DNA of 64,000 bases from DASVEE01 sp036380735 (GCA_036380735.1 DASVEE010000029.1:1-64000), one strand, 5' to 3'; positions 48,808-58,416 are shown, numbered from the stretch's first letter. The notes: generated by a model from the sequence alone, not told the origin. A program made the numbers and translations.

Positions 48808-50559
48808 TTATTTCAAGGTGTTCGACATACGGAGCAAATCGCGCTTCTCGATCCACAGCTTGTTGGCCGCGTTGTCGTCGTTGTTTTGCAGCGCTTCGAC
48901 CAGCTCCCGCTGAATCTGCCGCGTACGCCGGTCGATATAGCTCCGCTGCATGGGAATGAGGTTTTCGTGGATCTTCTGCTGGAGAGTCGTGTCGTCAAGA
49001 TCGTCGGCGAGCGAAACCTCGGAGAGCAGTGTCACTTCTGCTTCGCCCTTAACTTGGGTTGTAATTTGCGCAAAATCAATAGCTTTCCCCGACTCCAGCT
49101 CACTTTTTATTAGCGAGAACAGCGTTTTACACGCCGGCTCCTCGAAAAACTCCGCCTGGATCCGGTCGAGCGTCTCTCCTTCCAGCTTTCCCTGCAGCGC
49201 CGCCGTCAGGAAAAACTTCTCCGCGGAGAACTGCGGTGCGACCGGCTGACGTTCCAGGACGCCGGTCTGCTGCGCCTTCCCCCGGACCTTGGACCAGATC
49301 GCGTCGAAGGAGAGGCGGAAGGCATCGGCCACGCGCTGGGCGGCATCGTTCCGGATGACCGGATCGGTGACGGCGTTCAGGAGCGGCACGAACAGCTCGA
49401 CGCGCTCGCTTTTCTCGCGTCCGGTCATCGCCGCCCCACCCGCCGCCCATTCACGCAGAGCGAACTGGAAGATGTCGCTGGCATTGCCGAGAACCTCGAG
49501 AAAGCGGTCGACGCCGTGGTTCTGAATGAGCGAGTCCGGATCCTTTTCTCCCTGCAGGTCGAGCGCGTCGACGTGCACGCCGGCGGCGAGCAACACCTGT
49601 GCCGCGCGGAGCGTCGCCTGCCGCCCGGCGTTGTCGCCGTCGTACGCCAGCACCACCCGCCGGGTGAACCGGCGCAGCAGCGTGGCCTGACCCGACGTCA
49701 ACGAAGTCCCCATCGAGGCGATCACGCCCGGCACGCCGGCGTAGTCGACGGCGATCGCGTCGAAGTACCCCTCGACGAGGATGGCCCGGTCGATGCGGCG
49801 CATCGCGTCCTTCGACCGGTGGAGGTTGTAGAGCAGGCGCGACTTGTTGAAGACCTCCGACTCCGGGGAGTTGAGGTACTTCGGCTCACTGCCGTCAAGT
49901 GAGCGTCCACCGAAGCCAACGATCGTGCCCGACTCCGAATGGATCGGGATCATGAGGCGGTTGCGGAAGCGGTCGTAGAACCCGCTTTTCCCCTCCTTGC
50001 GCGGCTGCACGAGCCCCGCGAGCTCGAGCTTCTTCTCTCCATGCTTCTCGCTCAGCCGCCGCAGCACGTAGTCCCATCCCTCGGGCGCGAAGCCGAAGCC
50101 GTACTTCTGGACGACCTCCTTCGGGACGTTGCGCTCCTGGAGGTAGCGGACGGCGGCGTTGTTGGGGAAGTGGTGCAGCGCCTCGAAGAAGGCCGAGGAG
50201 GCGGCGTCGAGGACTTCGAGCAGGTCGTCCTTGTCCGCCTCGCGCGAAGTGCGCTTCTTCTTCGGCAGCTCGATGCCGACGCGGTTCGCCACATGCTCGA
50301 CCGCCTCGGGGAACGTGAAGCGCTCCGTGAGCACGAGGAACTTGAAGATGTCGCCGCCGGTCCCGCAGCCGAAGCAGTAGAAGAGCCCCTTGTCGCGATC
50401 GACGTGAAACGACGGCGACTTTTCGCGGTGGAACGGGCAGAGCCCCTTATAGCTCTTCCCGGCCAGCTTGAGCGGCGTGACCTGGTTGACGAATTCGACG
50501 ATGTCCGCCGAGGAACGGACATTCGAGATGATGCTGTCGTTGAGGTCGACGAAGGCCAT
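48808..50559 (-). CDS. dnaG: DNA primase DnaG
   Basis: 583 residues. N-terminal zinc domain CPFHREKSPSFHVDRDKG ... YCFGCGTGGD (about 41-65), an RNA-polymerase core with TOPRIM motifs (VEGYFDAIAV, YDGDNAGRQA) near 260-310, and a C-terminal helicase-interaction helical part. Synthesises RNA primers at the replication fork. Middle gene of the run mutS2-dnaG-rpoD. The ATG is 139 bp from the upstream mutS2 stop, in a gap filled by a Family A element. Confidence 0.97.
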   Translation of the reverse strand: MAFVDLNDSIISNVRSSADIVEFVNQVTPLKLAGKSYKGLCPFHREKSPSFHVDRDKGLFYCFGCGTGGDIFKFLVLTERFTFPEAVEHVANRVGIELPKKKRTSREADKDDLLEVLDAASSAFFEALHHFPNNAAVRYLQERNVPKEVVQKYGFGFAPEGWDYVLRRLSEKHGEKKLELAGLVQPRKEGKSGFYDRFRNRLMIPIHSESGTIVGFGGRSLDGSEPKYLNSPESEVFNKSRLLYNLHRSKDAMRRIDRAILVEGYFDAIAVDYAGVPGVIASMGTSLTSGQATLLRRFTRRVVLAYDGDNAGRQATLRAAQVLLAAGVHVDALDLQGEKDPDSLIQNHGVDRFLEVLGNASDIFQFALREWAAGGAAMTGREKSERVELFVPLLNAVTDPVIRNDAAQRVADAFRLSFDAIWSKVRGKAQQTGVLERQPVAPQFSAEKFFLTAALQGKLEGETLDRIQAEFFEEPACKTLFSLIKSELESGKAIDFAQITTQVKGEAEVTLLSEVSLADDLDDTTLQQKIHENLIPMQRSYIDRRTRQIQRELVEALQNNDDNAANKLWIEKRDLLRMSNTLK

Positions 50560-50589
50560 GGCCCGGTTCCAGTTTAGTCGCGCGGATCA

Positions 50590-50692
50590 GGGGAAACGAT
50601 AGGACGAAGAGGACCAATGGGACCGATAGGACGGATGGCTCTGCGCCGCGAAGCCATCGGTCCTATTCGTCCCATCTGTCCTATCGTTCCCT
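50590..50692. repeat. Family A inverted repeat between mutS2 and dnaG
   Basis: Outer ends GGGGAAACGATAGGACG and CTGTCCTATCGTTCCC. The left arm has one unit more than the right, and the inner stem GGCT / AGCC encloses CTGCGCCGCGA. It lies 5 bp from the mutS2 stop, inside what should be an operon, so it might attenuate rather than abolish read-through. Confidence 0.92.
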
Positions 50693-50697
50693 GTAAA

Positions 50698-53061
50698 TCA
50701 CCCCAGGACAGCAATCGTGGCCCCATCGCCACCTTCGTTTTCTCCGCCGGCGCGCCACGACTTCACGCCCGGGTGCTTGCGGAGGTATTCGCGTACCGCC
50801 TTGCGGAGCGTGCCGGTGCCGAAGCCGTGGATGATGCGCACGGCTTCTTTTCCTTCGAGGAGGGCGCGGTCGATGAAGCGGTCGGATTCTTCGAGGGCGT
50901 CATCGACACGCTGGCCGATGAGGTTCAGCTCCGCGGAGACGACGGCGACGTCGCTGCCGCCGCTCGACGCGCCGCGGTCGCGCGTCTGCGTCTTCGGCGC
51001 CGGGCCGCCTTTCGGCACGAGGTCCGACAGCTCGACCGTCATCTTGCGGCCGTTGACCGAGAGCACGGCTTTGTTGCCGTCGACGGAGAGCACTTCGCCC
51101 GTGACCTTGAACTTGCGGTGCTCGGCTTTCTCGCCGACGCGGATGTCGCGCTGCTCGGTGGGGATGAACTCCAGCGCGCGCTCCACGGGCTTGGTGATCG
51201 TGCGCAGCACCTCGTTCGGGTTCAGGCTGGCACGCGCGGCGCGATCCATGTCGCGCAGGTTCTTGATCTCGTTGGTGAGCTGGCGCGTGACGTCGTCGCG
51301 CAGGCGATCGAGCTCGTCGCGGTAGGTCGTGCCGAGGCGGGCGCGCTCTTTCTCGAGCTGCGAGGCTTTCTCGTCGGCCCGGCGCGTCGCCGCGTCGAGG
51401 TCACCGCGCAGGCGCGCGACTTCCTCCTGCTGCGCCACGATCTCCGACATCTTCTTCTGCAGCGTGGCGAGGAGGTGATCGGTCTCGCCGTACTTTTCGC
51501 CGAGGCGGGTGCGGGCGCTGTCGATGATGGAAGAGGGGAGGCCGATCATCTTCGCCACCTCGATCGCGCGGGAGCGGCCGGGGATGCCGGTGATCATCCG
51601 GTACGTCGGCAGCGCCGTCGCGGAGTCGAACTCCATCGACGCGTTCACGATGCGCGTGTCGTTGACGGCGAAGCTCTTGAGCGCGGAGAGATGCGTCGTG
51701 ACGATGACGAGCGAGCCGAGCTCCAGAAGGTGCTCGATGACCGCCGCCGCCAGCGCCGCGCCTTCCTCGGGATCGGTGCCGGAGCCCAGCTCGTCGAGGA
51801 GGACGAGCGAGTTCGCGGTCGTCCGCGAAAGGATGCGCTTCAGACGCACGAGATACGCGGAGAACGTCGAGAGGTGCTCGAGGACGCTCTGGTCGTCGCC
51901 GATCAGCACGTGCAGACCGTCGACGATCGGCAGCACCGTCCCCTCGGCCGCCGGCACCGGCAGGCCGCACATGGCCATGGCGGTGAGGAGGCCGGCCGTC
52001 TTCAGCGCGACGGTCTTGCCGCCGGCGTTCGGGCCGCTGACGACCAGCGCCGGGCTCTCGTTGTTCAGATCGACGGAGATGGGGACGACTTTGCGCGAGC
52101 TCGGCTCTTCACCGAACGCTTCTTCGCGCGATTGCGCGAGGCGCTCGTCGAGCAGCGGGTGCCGCCCTTCGATGAGCCGCAGGACACGGTCGGTGCTGAA
52201 CGACGGGCGCGTGGCACGCACGGTGTCGTGGAAGATCGCGCACGCCTGCAGCGCGTCGAAGTCGCCCGCGATCACGGCGGCAGCGGCGATGTTCTCCAGC
52301 TCATCTATGAGCAGTTGAGAGATGAAGCGCATGATGCGCAGGATCTCTTCGCGCTCCTGGATGAGGAGGTCGGCGAGGTCGTTGTTCAACTCGATCGCCG
52401 CCATCGGCTCGATGAAGAACGACGCGCCGGAGCCGGAGCGCTCGTGCAGGATGCCGGTCACGGCGTTGCGGTGATCGCTGCGGACGGGGATGCAATAGCG
52501 ATCGCCGCGCTGCACGATCAGCAGGTCCTGAATCGCCTCGGAGTTGCGATTCATGATGTCGGTGAGCGTCTTCTGGATCGCGCCGCGCTTCGCATGGATG
52601 CGCGTGCGGATGGCGCGCAGCTCGGCCGAGGCCTCTTCGCGCAGCTTCCCTTCGCGCGTGAAGTATTTGTTCGTCTTCGCCAGCAGCTCGGCGAGGTCGG
52701 GGATGCGCGCGGCGATCGCGGCGAGACGCGGATACGTGTCGGTGCGGGCGAAGGTGTCGCGCACCGCCTGCGTCGCACGCACCGCGCGGACGACGAGCCA
52801 CGACTCGTCGAGCTCGAGGACCGTCTCGCGCGAGAAGAGGTTGCGGACGTCGGTCAGCCCGGCGAGGGGGAGCAGTCCGTCCGTGTGGTAGAAGCGGACC
52901 ATCTCCGCCAGCTCCACCTGCGCGTTCTCGCAGGCGTCGAGCGTCGGGTAAGGACGGCGGCTCAACAGCGCCTCCTTGCCAGGAGCGCTCTTCGCTTCGA
53001 GCGCGACCAAGGTGAGGACGCGGTCGAGCTCCAGGGTGGGGAGAAAGTCGGGATGAATCAC
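50698..53061 (-). CDS. mutS2: MutS2 with C-terminal Smr domain
   Basis: 787 residues, standard length. ATPase: Walker A SGPNAGGKTVALKT near 345, Walker B VLLDELGSGTDP near 430, then a coiled coil and KOW-like segment (about 520-700). The Smr domain (about 715-787) has ELNLIGQRVDDAL and IIHGFGTGTL; its LDLH motif reads LNLIG, so nuclease activity may be altered. MutS2 acts on branched DNA and collided ribosomes rather than mismatches. Placed between rpsU and dnaG. Confidence 0.96.
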   Translation of the reverse strand: MIHPDFLPTLELDRVLTLVALEAKSAPGKEALLSRRPYPTLDACENAQVELAEMVRFYHTDGLLPLAGLTDVRNLFSRETVLELDESWLVVRAVRATQAVRDTFARTDTYPRLAAIAARIPDLAELLAKTNKYFTREGKLREEASAELRAIRTRIHAKRGAIQKTLTDIMNRNSEAIQDLLIVQRGDRYCIPVRSDHRNAVTGILHERSGSGASFFIEPMAAIELNNDLADLLIQEREEILRIMRFISQLLIDELENIAAAAVIAGDFDALQACAIFHDTVRATRPSFSTDRVLRLIEGRHPLLDERLAQSREEAFGEEPSSRKVVPISVDLNNESPALVVSGPNAGGKTVALKTAGLLTAMAMCGLPVPAAEGTVLPIVDGLHVLIGDDQSVLEHLSTFSAYLVRLKRILSRTTANSLVLLDELGSGTDPEEGAALAAAVIEHLLELGSLVIVTTHLSALKSFAVNDTRIVNASMEFDSATALPTYRMITGIPGRSRAIEVAKMIGLPSSIIDSARTRLGEKYGETDHLLATLQKKMSEIVAQQEEVARLRGDLDAATRRADEKASQLEKERARLGTTYRDELDRLRDDVTRQLTNEIKNLRDMDRAARASLNPNEVLRTITKPVERALEFIPTEQRDIRVGEKAEHRKFKVTGEVLSVDGNKAVLSVNGRKMTVELSDLVPKGGPAPKTQTRDRGASSGGSDVAVVSAELNLIGQRVDDALEESDRFIDRALLEGKEAVRIIHGFGTGTLRKAVREYLRKHPGVKSWRAGGENEGGDGATIAVLG

Positions 53062-53109
53062 GGCGTATGTAGATGTGCCGGGCAGGGGGCGCTATTCCGG
53101 GGCGGGGCA

Positions 53110-53233
53110 GGGGAACGATAGGACAAATGGGACGAATAGGACCTATAGGACGAAGAGGAGAGAAGATCCCGGGGCGGGGGTCCTATAAGTCCCATTCGTC
53201 CTATAGGTCCTATTCGTCCCATCGTTCGTCCCC
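53110..53233. repeat. Family A inverted repeat upstream of mutS2
   Basis: Starts GGGGAACGATAGGACAAATG and ends GTCCCATCGTTCGTCCCC, about four units per arm. It lies beyond the rpsU terminator and before the mutS2 start, so here the periodic element and a canonical terminator sit in tandem. Confidence 0.92.
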
Positions 53234-53255
53234 GGCGGTGGCTGATCGCCCCCCC

Positions 53256-53285
53256 AAAACAAAAAGGCCCGCGTTGCCGCGGGCC
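53256..53285 (-). terminator. Intrinsic terminator of rpsU
   Basis: Minus strand GGCCCGCG-GCAA-CGCGGGCC followed by TTTTTGTTTT, 20 bp after the rpsU stop. It would reduce read-through into mutS2. Confidence 0.9.
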
Positions 53286-53305
53286 TTCGTGTTCCGTACC
53301 GTCGC

Positions 53306-53512
53306 TTAGTAGCCGGCGCGGCGCTCTTCAGCGAGCTTACGCAGCACTTTCTTGCGTGCAGCGATCGCTTTGCGCTTGCGCTTGGTGCTCGGCTTTTCGT
53401 AGTGCTGGCGCTTCTTCAGTTCGGAGAGAATCCCCGACTTTTCACATTTCCGTTTGAAGCGACGAAGCGCGTTCTCGAAAGACTCGTCTTCTTTGACGTG
53501 TACGAGAGGCAT
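53306..53512 (-). CDS. rpsU: 30S ribosomal protein S21
   Basis: 68 residues from ATG 53512 (MPLVHVKEDESFENALRRFK), the standard bS21 start; upstream in-frame codons are not conserved. Typical Cys-Glu-Lys-Ser core and a basic C-terminal tail (KRKRKAIAARKKVLRKL). Binds the 3' end of 16S rRNA near the anti-Shine-Dalgarno. First gene of the macromolecular-synthesis arrangement. Confidence 0.95.
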   Translation of the reverse strand: MPLVHVKEDESFENALRRFKRKCEKSGILSELKKRQHYEKPSTKRKRKAIAARKKVLRKLAEERRAGY

Positions 53513-53720
53513 CCCGAAATCCCCCCCCTTCTGCCTGGGCAAAACTTTGGATCGTGGGCAAACCGTTGGGCCGGCGATCATTCTAAGGATCGCCACCTCA
53601 GCCGGTCAATCGCCGGCGAGAGGCCTTTCCCCTCAGACGCATGACCTGAACCTCAGCTTTGCGCGGCGCATTCCGCACGGCTGTGAATTGTTGTAACCTC
53701 CTGATCCGAAAGGACCTCTG

Positions 53721-55793
53721 ATGACCGTTCGCCTGCGCTTCCTCCCCGTGCTCCTGCTCCTGGCCGCTTGTGCCAGTACGGCAAACCGTAGGATTCCGGC
53801 TCCGCCGCCCACCGAAACGCGCCTGGTGACGGAGACGATGCACGGCGTCACCATTACCGATCCATACCGCTGGCTGGAGGAGCAGAACGCCCCCGAGACC
53901 CGCGCCTGGATCGACGCCCAGAACGCGTACACGGATCAGATCCTTACGAGCGCCACGATGCGGGAGACCTTCGCCCGCCGGCTCGACGAGCTGCTGCGCA
54001 GCGACCAGTTCTCGACGCCCGTCTATCGAGACGGCCGTTACTTCTTCACCCGCCGCTCGCCGGAGCAGGATCTCTTCGCCATCTACCTGCGGGAGAGTGG
54101 CAACGATGTCCTCCTCATCGATCCGGCGCCGCTCAGCCCCGACAAAACGACCAGCGTCGGCATCAGCGACGTCTCCGATGACGGGAAGCTCCTGGCGTAT
54201 TACGTCCGCAAAGGAGGCGCCGACGAAACGGTCGTCCGCTTCTTCGACGTCGATGCCCGCCGCAACGTCGGCGCCGAGATGCCGCTCGCGCGCTACTCCG
54301 GCATCAGCCTCACCCCCGATCGCTCCACCATCTATTACTCCCGCATGACGCCCGACGGGCCGCGCGTCTACCGGCGCCGTGTCGACGGCGGGGAGCCCGA
54401 GAAGCTCTTCGGCGACGGCTACACCCCCGACAAGATCATCTCGGCGCAGTTGTCCGAGGATGGGCGGCAGTTGCTGATGACGGTGAGCCATGGGTCGGCG
54501 GCGTCGAAAACGGAGCTCTACCTCAAAGACCTCACCACGGACGCCCCGATCCGTACCATCGTCAACGACAAGACGGCGCGCTTCTCCGCACAGTTCGCCG
54601 GCGACCGCATCGCCCTCCTCACGAACCTCGACGCGCCGAACCAGCGCGTGCTCGTGACCTCCATCGCCGACCCGCAGAACTGGAAGGAGATCGTCCCTGA
54701 GAACCGCACGTCCGCGATCCAGGGAGTCTCCGTCGCCGGCGGCCGCCTCTTCGTCCGCTATCTGGAGAACGTCCGCCCCACCGTCGTCAGCTACGACCTC
54801 GACGGCCGCTCGCACGGCAACATCGCCTTCGAGCAGCTCGGCTCTCTCGGCAACGTCAGCGGCTCGTGGAGCTCGCCCGTCGCGTTCTTCAGCTTCAGCA
54901 GCTTCAACGTCCCGCCGACCATCTACGAGTACCGCGTCGCCGGCGGCGCGCGCACGATCTTCGCGCGCCAGTCGTCGCCGGTGAATCCCGACGACTTTGT
55001 CGTCGAGCAGGTCTGGTATCCGTCGAAGGACGGCACGCGCGTGCCGATGTTCGTGATGTACAAGAAAGGGCTGCGCCGCGACGGCACCGCGCCCACGTAC
55101 CTCACGGGCTACGGCGGCTTCACCGTGAGCGAGTTGCCGGCGTTCTCCGCACGCGCCATCGCCTGGGCCGAGCAGGGAGGCGTCTACGCGCTGCCGAACC
55201 TCCGCGGTGGCGGCGAGTTCGGCGAAGCGTGGCACCGCGCCGGGATGCTGGAGCAGAAGCAGAAGACGTTCGACGACTTCATCGGCGCCGCCGAATACCT
55301 CATCCGCGAGCGCTACACCGCCCCCCGCCACCTCGGCGTGGCCGGCCGCAGCAACGGCGGCCTCCTCGTCATGGCCATGGCCATCCAGCGCCCCGACCTG
55401 GCCCGCGCGGTGGTCTGCGGCTATCCGCTGATCGACATGCTCCGCTACCAGCGCTTCCTCGTCGGCCGGTTCTGGGTGCCGGAGTACGGCGACCCAGAGA
55501 ACGCGGAGCACTTCCGCTTCCTCCACGCGTATTCGCCCTACCACCACGTGAACGCGTCGACCGATTGCCCGGCGATCTACTTCTACAGCGGCGACGCCGA
55601 CACCCGCGTCGCCCCGCTCCACGCGCGCAAGATGACCGCACTCATGCAGGCCGCCGACCCCGACACCGAGCCCATCGTGCTGCGCTACCAGGTGACCGGC
55701 GGCCACTCCGGCGGAGAGGCACGGAACGTGACGGTCAAGCATGAGTCCGAATCGATGGCTTTCCTGTGGATGCAGTTGGGGCCAGGTAGATAG
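53721..55793 (+). CDS. Prolyl oligopeptidase family (S9A) lipoprotein
   Basis: 690 residues. Signal peptide with lipobox LLAAC (Cys near 17) suggests an outer- or inner-membrane-anchored protease. An N-terminal 7-bladed propeller region precedes the peptidase domain. Catalytic Ser in AGRSNGG near 543, Asp in GDADTRV near 635 and His in TGGHSGG near 668. It cleaves short peptides after Pro. Most S9A enzymes are cytoplasmic or periplasmic, so lipid anchoring is mildly unusual. The TAG stop falls inside the Family A element that follows. Confidence 0.93.
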   Translation: MTVRLRFLPVLLLLAACASTANRRIPAPPPTETRLVTETMHGVTITDPYRWLEEQNAPETRAWIDAQNAYTDQILTSATMRETFARRLDELLRSDQFSTPVYRDGRYFFTRRSPEQDLFAIYLRESGNDVLLIDPAPLSPDKTTSVGISDVSDDGKLLAYYVRKGGADETVVRFFDVDARRNVGAEMPLARYSGISLTPDRSTIYYSRMTPDGPRVYRRRVDGGEPEKLFGDGYTPDKIISAQLSEDGRQLLMTVSHGSAASKTELYLKDLTTDAPIRTIVNDKTARFSAQFAGDRIALLTNLDAPNQRVLVTSIADPQNWKEIVPENRTSAIQGVSVAGGRLFVRYLENVRPTVVSYDLDGRSHGNIAFEQLGSLGNVSGSWSSPVAFFSFSSFNVPPTIYEYRVAGGARTIFARQSSPVNPDDFVVEQVWYPSKDGTRVPMFVMYKKGLRRDGTAPTYLTGYGGFTVSELPAFSARAIAWAEQGGVYALPNLRGGGEFGEAWHRAGMLEQKQKTFDDFIGAAEYLIRERYTAPRHLGVAGRSNGGLLVMAMAIQRPDLARAVVCGYPLIDMLRYQRFLVGRFWVPEYGDPENAEHFRFLHAYSPYHHVNASTDCPAIYFYSGDADTRVAPLHARKMTALMQAADPDTEPIVLRYQVTGGHSGGEARNVTVKHESESMAFLWMQLGPGR

Positions 55794-55906
55794 GACAAAT
55801 AGGACGAATAGGACCTATAGGACGAATGGCTGCGCCCCACGACAAGGTGTTGCCGTTTTCATCCGTCCTATTCGTCCTATCGGTCCTATTCGTCCTATCG
55901 GTGGGA
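55788..55906. repeat. Family A inverted repeat after prolyl oligopeptidase
   Basis: Begins AGATAGGACAAATAGGACG, where TAG is the stop codon of the preceding gene, and ends GTCCTATCGGTGGG just before the radical SAM gene. Loop TGGCTGCGCCCCACGAC. Left units GGACAAATA, GGACGAATA, GGACCTATA, GGACGAATG; right units largely mirror them. Confidence 0.92.
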
Positions 55907-55928
55907 TTTCCATTACACTCATCGCACA

Positions 55929-57329
55929 ATGAAAATCGCGTTTCTCAAACCGCCGGTCGGCGGCATCCTTGGTTTGGAGATGTTGACCTTCGTCGAGCCG
56001 CTGGGCCCCATTTGCGTGGCGGCGGTGCTCGAGCAGGATGGGCACACGTGCAAGGTGCTCGACCTGCGCATCGACGGGGAGGAGAAAGGGCTCGCCGACT
56101 GTGTCGCGTTCGATCCTGACGTCGTCGGGCTGCAGTGCAACTTCACCACGGAACGCAATCGCACGATCCGGCTGGCGCGGCGCATCAAGCGCGACATGCC
56201 GCGTGCATACGTAGTGGTCGGCGGGCACGATGCCTCGCGCGATCCCGACTGGTTCATCGATCCGGCGATCGATGCCATCGCGGTGGGGGATGGGGAAGAG
56301 GTGCTGCCGCCGCTCGTCAATGCGCTTCGCGACGGGTACGACCTCACGAAGGTCGAAGGGCTCTGGCTGGACGGCAAGTTCACCGGGCATGCGCCGGCGC
56401 GGCCGAATCTCGATACCTACCCGATGCCGGCGCGGCATCTCATCGCGCACTACGCCGAGCACTACTACATCAACTTCCGCAAGCCGCTCGCGCTGCTCGA
56501 GACCGCGCGCGGCTGCCCGTTCAAATGCAACTTCTGCTCGGTCTGGAAGTTTCACGAGTCGACGTTCCGCGAGAAATCGCCGGAGCGCGTCGTCGCCGAG
56601 CTGCAGACGATCAGCGCGCCGAACGTGTTCATCACCGACGACATCTTCTGGATGAACGTGAAACGCGGCGAGGAGATGGGGCGCGCGATCAAGGCCGCGG
56701 GGATCCGGAAGTACTTCACGGTGCAGACGCGCACCGACATCATCGTCAAGTTCCCGCACCTGATCGAGCAGTGGAAGGACTGCGGCAACCTGTCCATCTT
56801 CCTCGGGCTCGAATCGATCACCGACGAAGGGCTGAGGGCGGTCAACAAGAAAAACACCCAATCCAACAACGTCCGCGCCATCGAGATCCTCAAAGACCTC
56901 GGCGTCGGCTTCACCCCGAACTTCATCGTCGACCCGGCGTGGGACCACGACGACTTTGCGCGGCTGCGCAACTGGATCGACGAGATGGGCGCGTACAACA
57001 GCGGCTTCTCGATCCTGACGCCGCTCCCCGGCACCGACCTGTGGGACAGCGCGAAGCAGCAGGTGACGACGCACGACTGGGAGATGTACGACATCGTCCA
57101 CGCCGTGCTGCCGACGAAGCTGCCGCTGCGCGACTTCTACGAGGAGTACTCCGGCTTGTGGCGCCACGCCCTGGACGTGCGCTACCGGCATCGCGGCAAG
57201 CTGAAGACGTACGTGCAGCTCGGCGCCGCGCTGGCCACGCGCAAGGTGACGTTCAAGGCCGTGCGCAACGGCATGAACATCGCCAAGGTGTTCAGCAAAC
57301 CGGAAACGTTTCTGCGCGCGCACGAGTAA
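55929..57329 (+). CDS. B12-binding radical SAM enzyme (hopanoid-methylase-like group)
   Basis: 466 residues. An N-terminal cobalamin-binding domain (VEPLGPICVAAVLEQDGHTC, VVVGGHDAS) precedes the radical SAM core with the cluster motif CPFKCNFC (Cys at about 196, 200 and 203). The sequence style, EPLG..VA.VL...GH and the phase of the GGH motif, resembles HpnR-type hopanoid C-3 methylases, but similar proteins include HpnJ and other class B methylases. It probably methylates an unactivated carbon. No hopanoid genes adjoin, so I give no symbol. Confidence 0.82.
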   Translation: MKIAFLKPPVGGILGLEMLTFVEPLGPICVAAVLEQDGHTCKVLDLRIDGEEKGLADCVAFDPDVVGLQCNFTTERNRTIRLARRIKRDMPRAYVVVGGHDASRDPDWFIDPAIDAIAVGDGEEVLPPLVNALRDGYDLTKVEGLWLDGKFTGHAPARPNLDTYPMPARHLIAHYAEHYYINFRKPLALLETARGCPFKCNFCSVWKFHESTFREKSPERVVAELQTISAPNVFITDDIFWMNVKRGEEMGRAIKAAGIRKYFTVQTRTDIIVKFPHLIEQWKDCGNLSIFLGLESITDEGLRAVNKKNTQSNNVRAIEILKDLGVGFTPNFIVDPAWDHDDFARLRNWIDEMGAYNSGFSILTPLPGTDLWDSAKQQVTTHDWEMYDIVHAVLPTKLPLRDFYEEYSGLWRHALDVRYRHRGKLKTYVQLGAALATRKVTFKAVRNGMNIAKVFSKPETFLRAHE

Positions 57330-57385
57330 TCCGTCCGCGAACCTTCACACGACCCACAGGCGACCACGGCACCCAGGGTCCGCCA

Positions 57386-57431
57386 GGCCCATAGGTCCTA
57401 TTGGTCCCATAGGTCCCATGTCCCATTCCCC
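57386..57431. repeat. Family A one-sided remnant between convergent genes
   Basis: Only the TCC-type arm: CCCATAGGTCCTATTGGTCC then CATAGGTCCCATGTCCCATT. About 60 bp after the radical SAM stop and 26 bp from the stop of the gene at 57457. A partner arm is not visible. Confidence 0.7.
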
Positions 57432-57456
57432 GCACACCCAAGGCGCGTTCACACCT

Positions 57457-58230
57457 TCACGGCAATATCGCCACCACGCGCACCGGTCCGCCTGATCCGC
57501 CGGCAATCTTCATCGGCAGCGCGATCACCGTGGCACCGCGGAGGGGCAGGGCGTCCAGGTTGGTCAGGTTCTCCAGGCCGGCGACGTTCTGCGCGGCGGC
57601 GATCTGATGGACGATGAAATCGCGCGACTGGCCGTAGTCGATGCTGGGCGTGTCGACACCCAGCGCGCCCACACGGCGCTGGTCGACGAGCAACCGGGCG
57701 GCGTCCGCGCCGTATGAAGGGAAATGCAGACGATCGGTCGCTCCCGGGGTGTCGTCACCGAAGTAGGCCTTGCGGTCGGGGTAGCGCTTCGACCAGCCGG
57801 TGCGCAGCACGACGATCGCACCGCGCGGGATCGTGCCGTGTGCGGCTTCCCAGGCGACCACGTCCTCGGCCGTGAGGCGATAGTCGGCGTCGGCCGCGGC
57901 CTTGGCGCTGACGTCGATGACCACCGCCTCAGCGATGAGCTGCTCCACAGGGATCTGCTCGGTGGTGCGGCCGCCTTCGAAAAAGTGGACCGGCGCGTCG
58001 AGGTGCGTCCCGCCGTGCTCGGGCGAGCAGAAGGAGTTGGAGGCGTAGAACCAGCCGCCCGGCGTCTTGCCGTGAGAGAGCGTCTTCAGCTCGAAGCCGC
58101 TGGGGGAGTTGGGCCAGTAGAGCGTCTTCTCGTCGAAGGCGTGCGTGAGGTCGACGACACGGTGCCCCGCCAGCGGCGCGCTGGTCGTGCACGCGGCGAA
58201 AAGCAGCAGCAGCGGAGTGAGGTAGCGCAT
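57457..58230 (-). CDS. Cyclase-family metal-dependent hydrolase, lipoprotein
   Basis: 257 residues from ATG 58230. Lipobox-like LLLFAAC at about 9-15. The core carries the cyclase/kynurenine-formamidase signature HGGTHLDAPVHF near 72 (metal-binding His and Asp) and LRTGWSKRY near 145. Such enzymes hydrolyse formamides or related cyclic substrates; with an exported N terminus the substrate should be extracytoplasmic or envelope-derived. No kynurenine-pathway genes nearby. Confidence 0.8.
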   Translation of the reverse strand: MRYLTPLLLLFAACTTSAPLAGHRVVDLTHAFDEKTLYWPNSPSGFELKTLSHGKTPGGWFYASNSFCSPEHGGTHLDAPVHFFEGGRTTEQIPVEQLIAEAVVIDVSAKAAADADYRLTAEDVVAWEAAHGTIPRGAIVVLRTGWSKRYPDRKAYFGDDTPGATDRLHFPSYGADAARLLVDQRRVGALGVDTPSIDYGQSRDFIVHQIAAAQNVAGLENLTNLDALPLRGATVIALPMKIAGGSGGPVRVVAILP

Positions 58231-58255
58231 GGCCGGTACTTTACTCCGAGTGGCG

Positions 58256-58391
58256 GCAGGGGAAACGATGGGACGAAGGGGACCGATGTAGAAGGGTTGT
58301 CCGTTTTCCGTTGTCCGTTTTCCGTGTTGCGCTACGCCATGATCGCGGCACGGCAGAGCACGGACAACGGAAAACGGACAACGGAAAACGC
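58256..58391. repeat. Composite Family A half-arm plus Family B inverted repeat
   Basis: A short A-type arm (GGGGAAACGATGGGACG, 58258-58290) is joined directly to a full Family B element (left CCGTTTTCCGTTGTCCG, right CGGACAACGGAAAACGGAC). The loop contains GTGTTGCGCTACGCC. It lies between two divergent gene starts, the only copy in the window not near a 3' end. Confidence 0.88.
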
Positions 58392-58416
58392 GTTCCATGG
58401 GAGTCCGCTTGGACGA

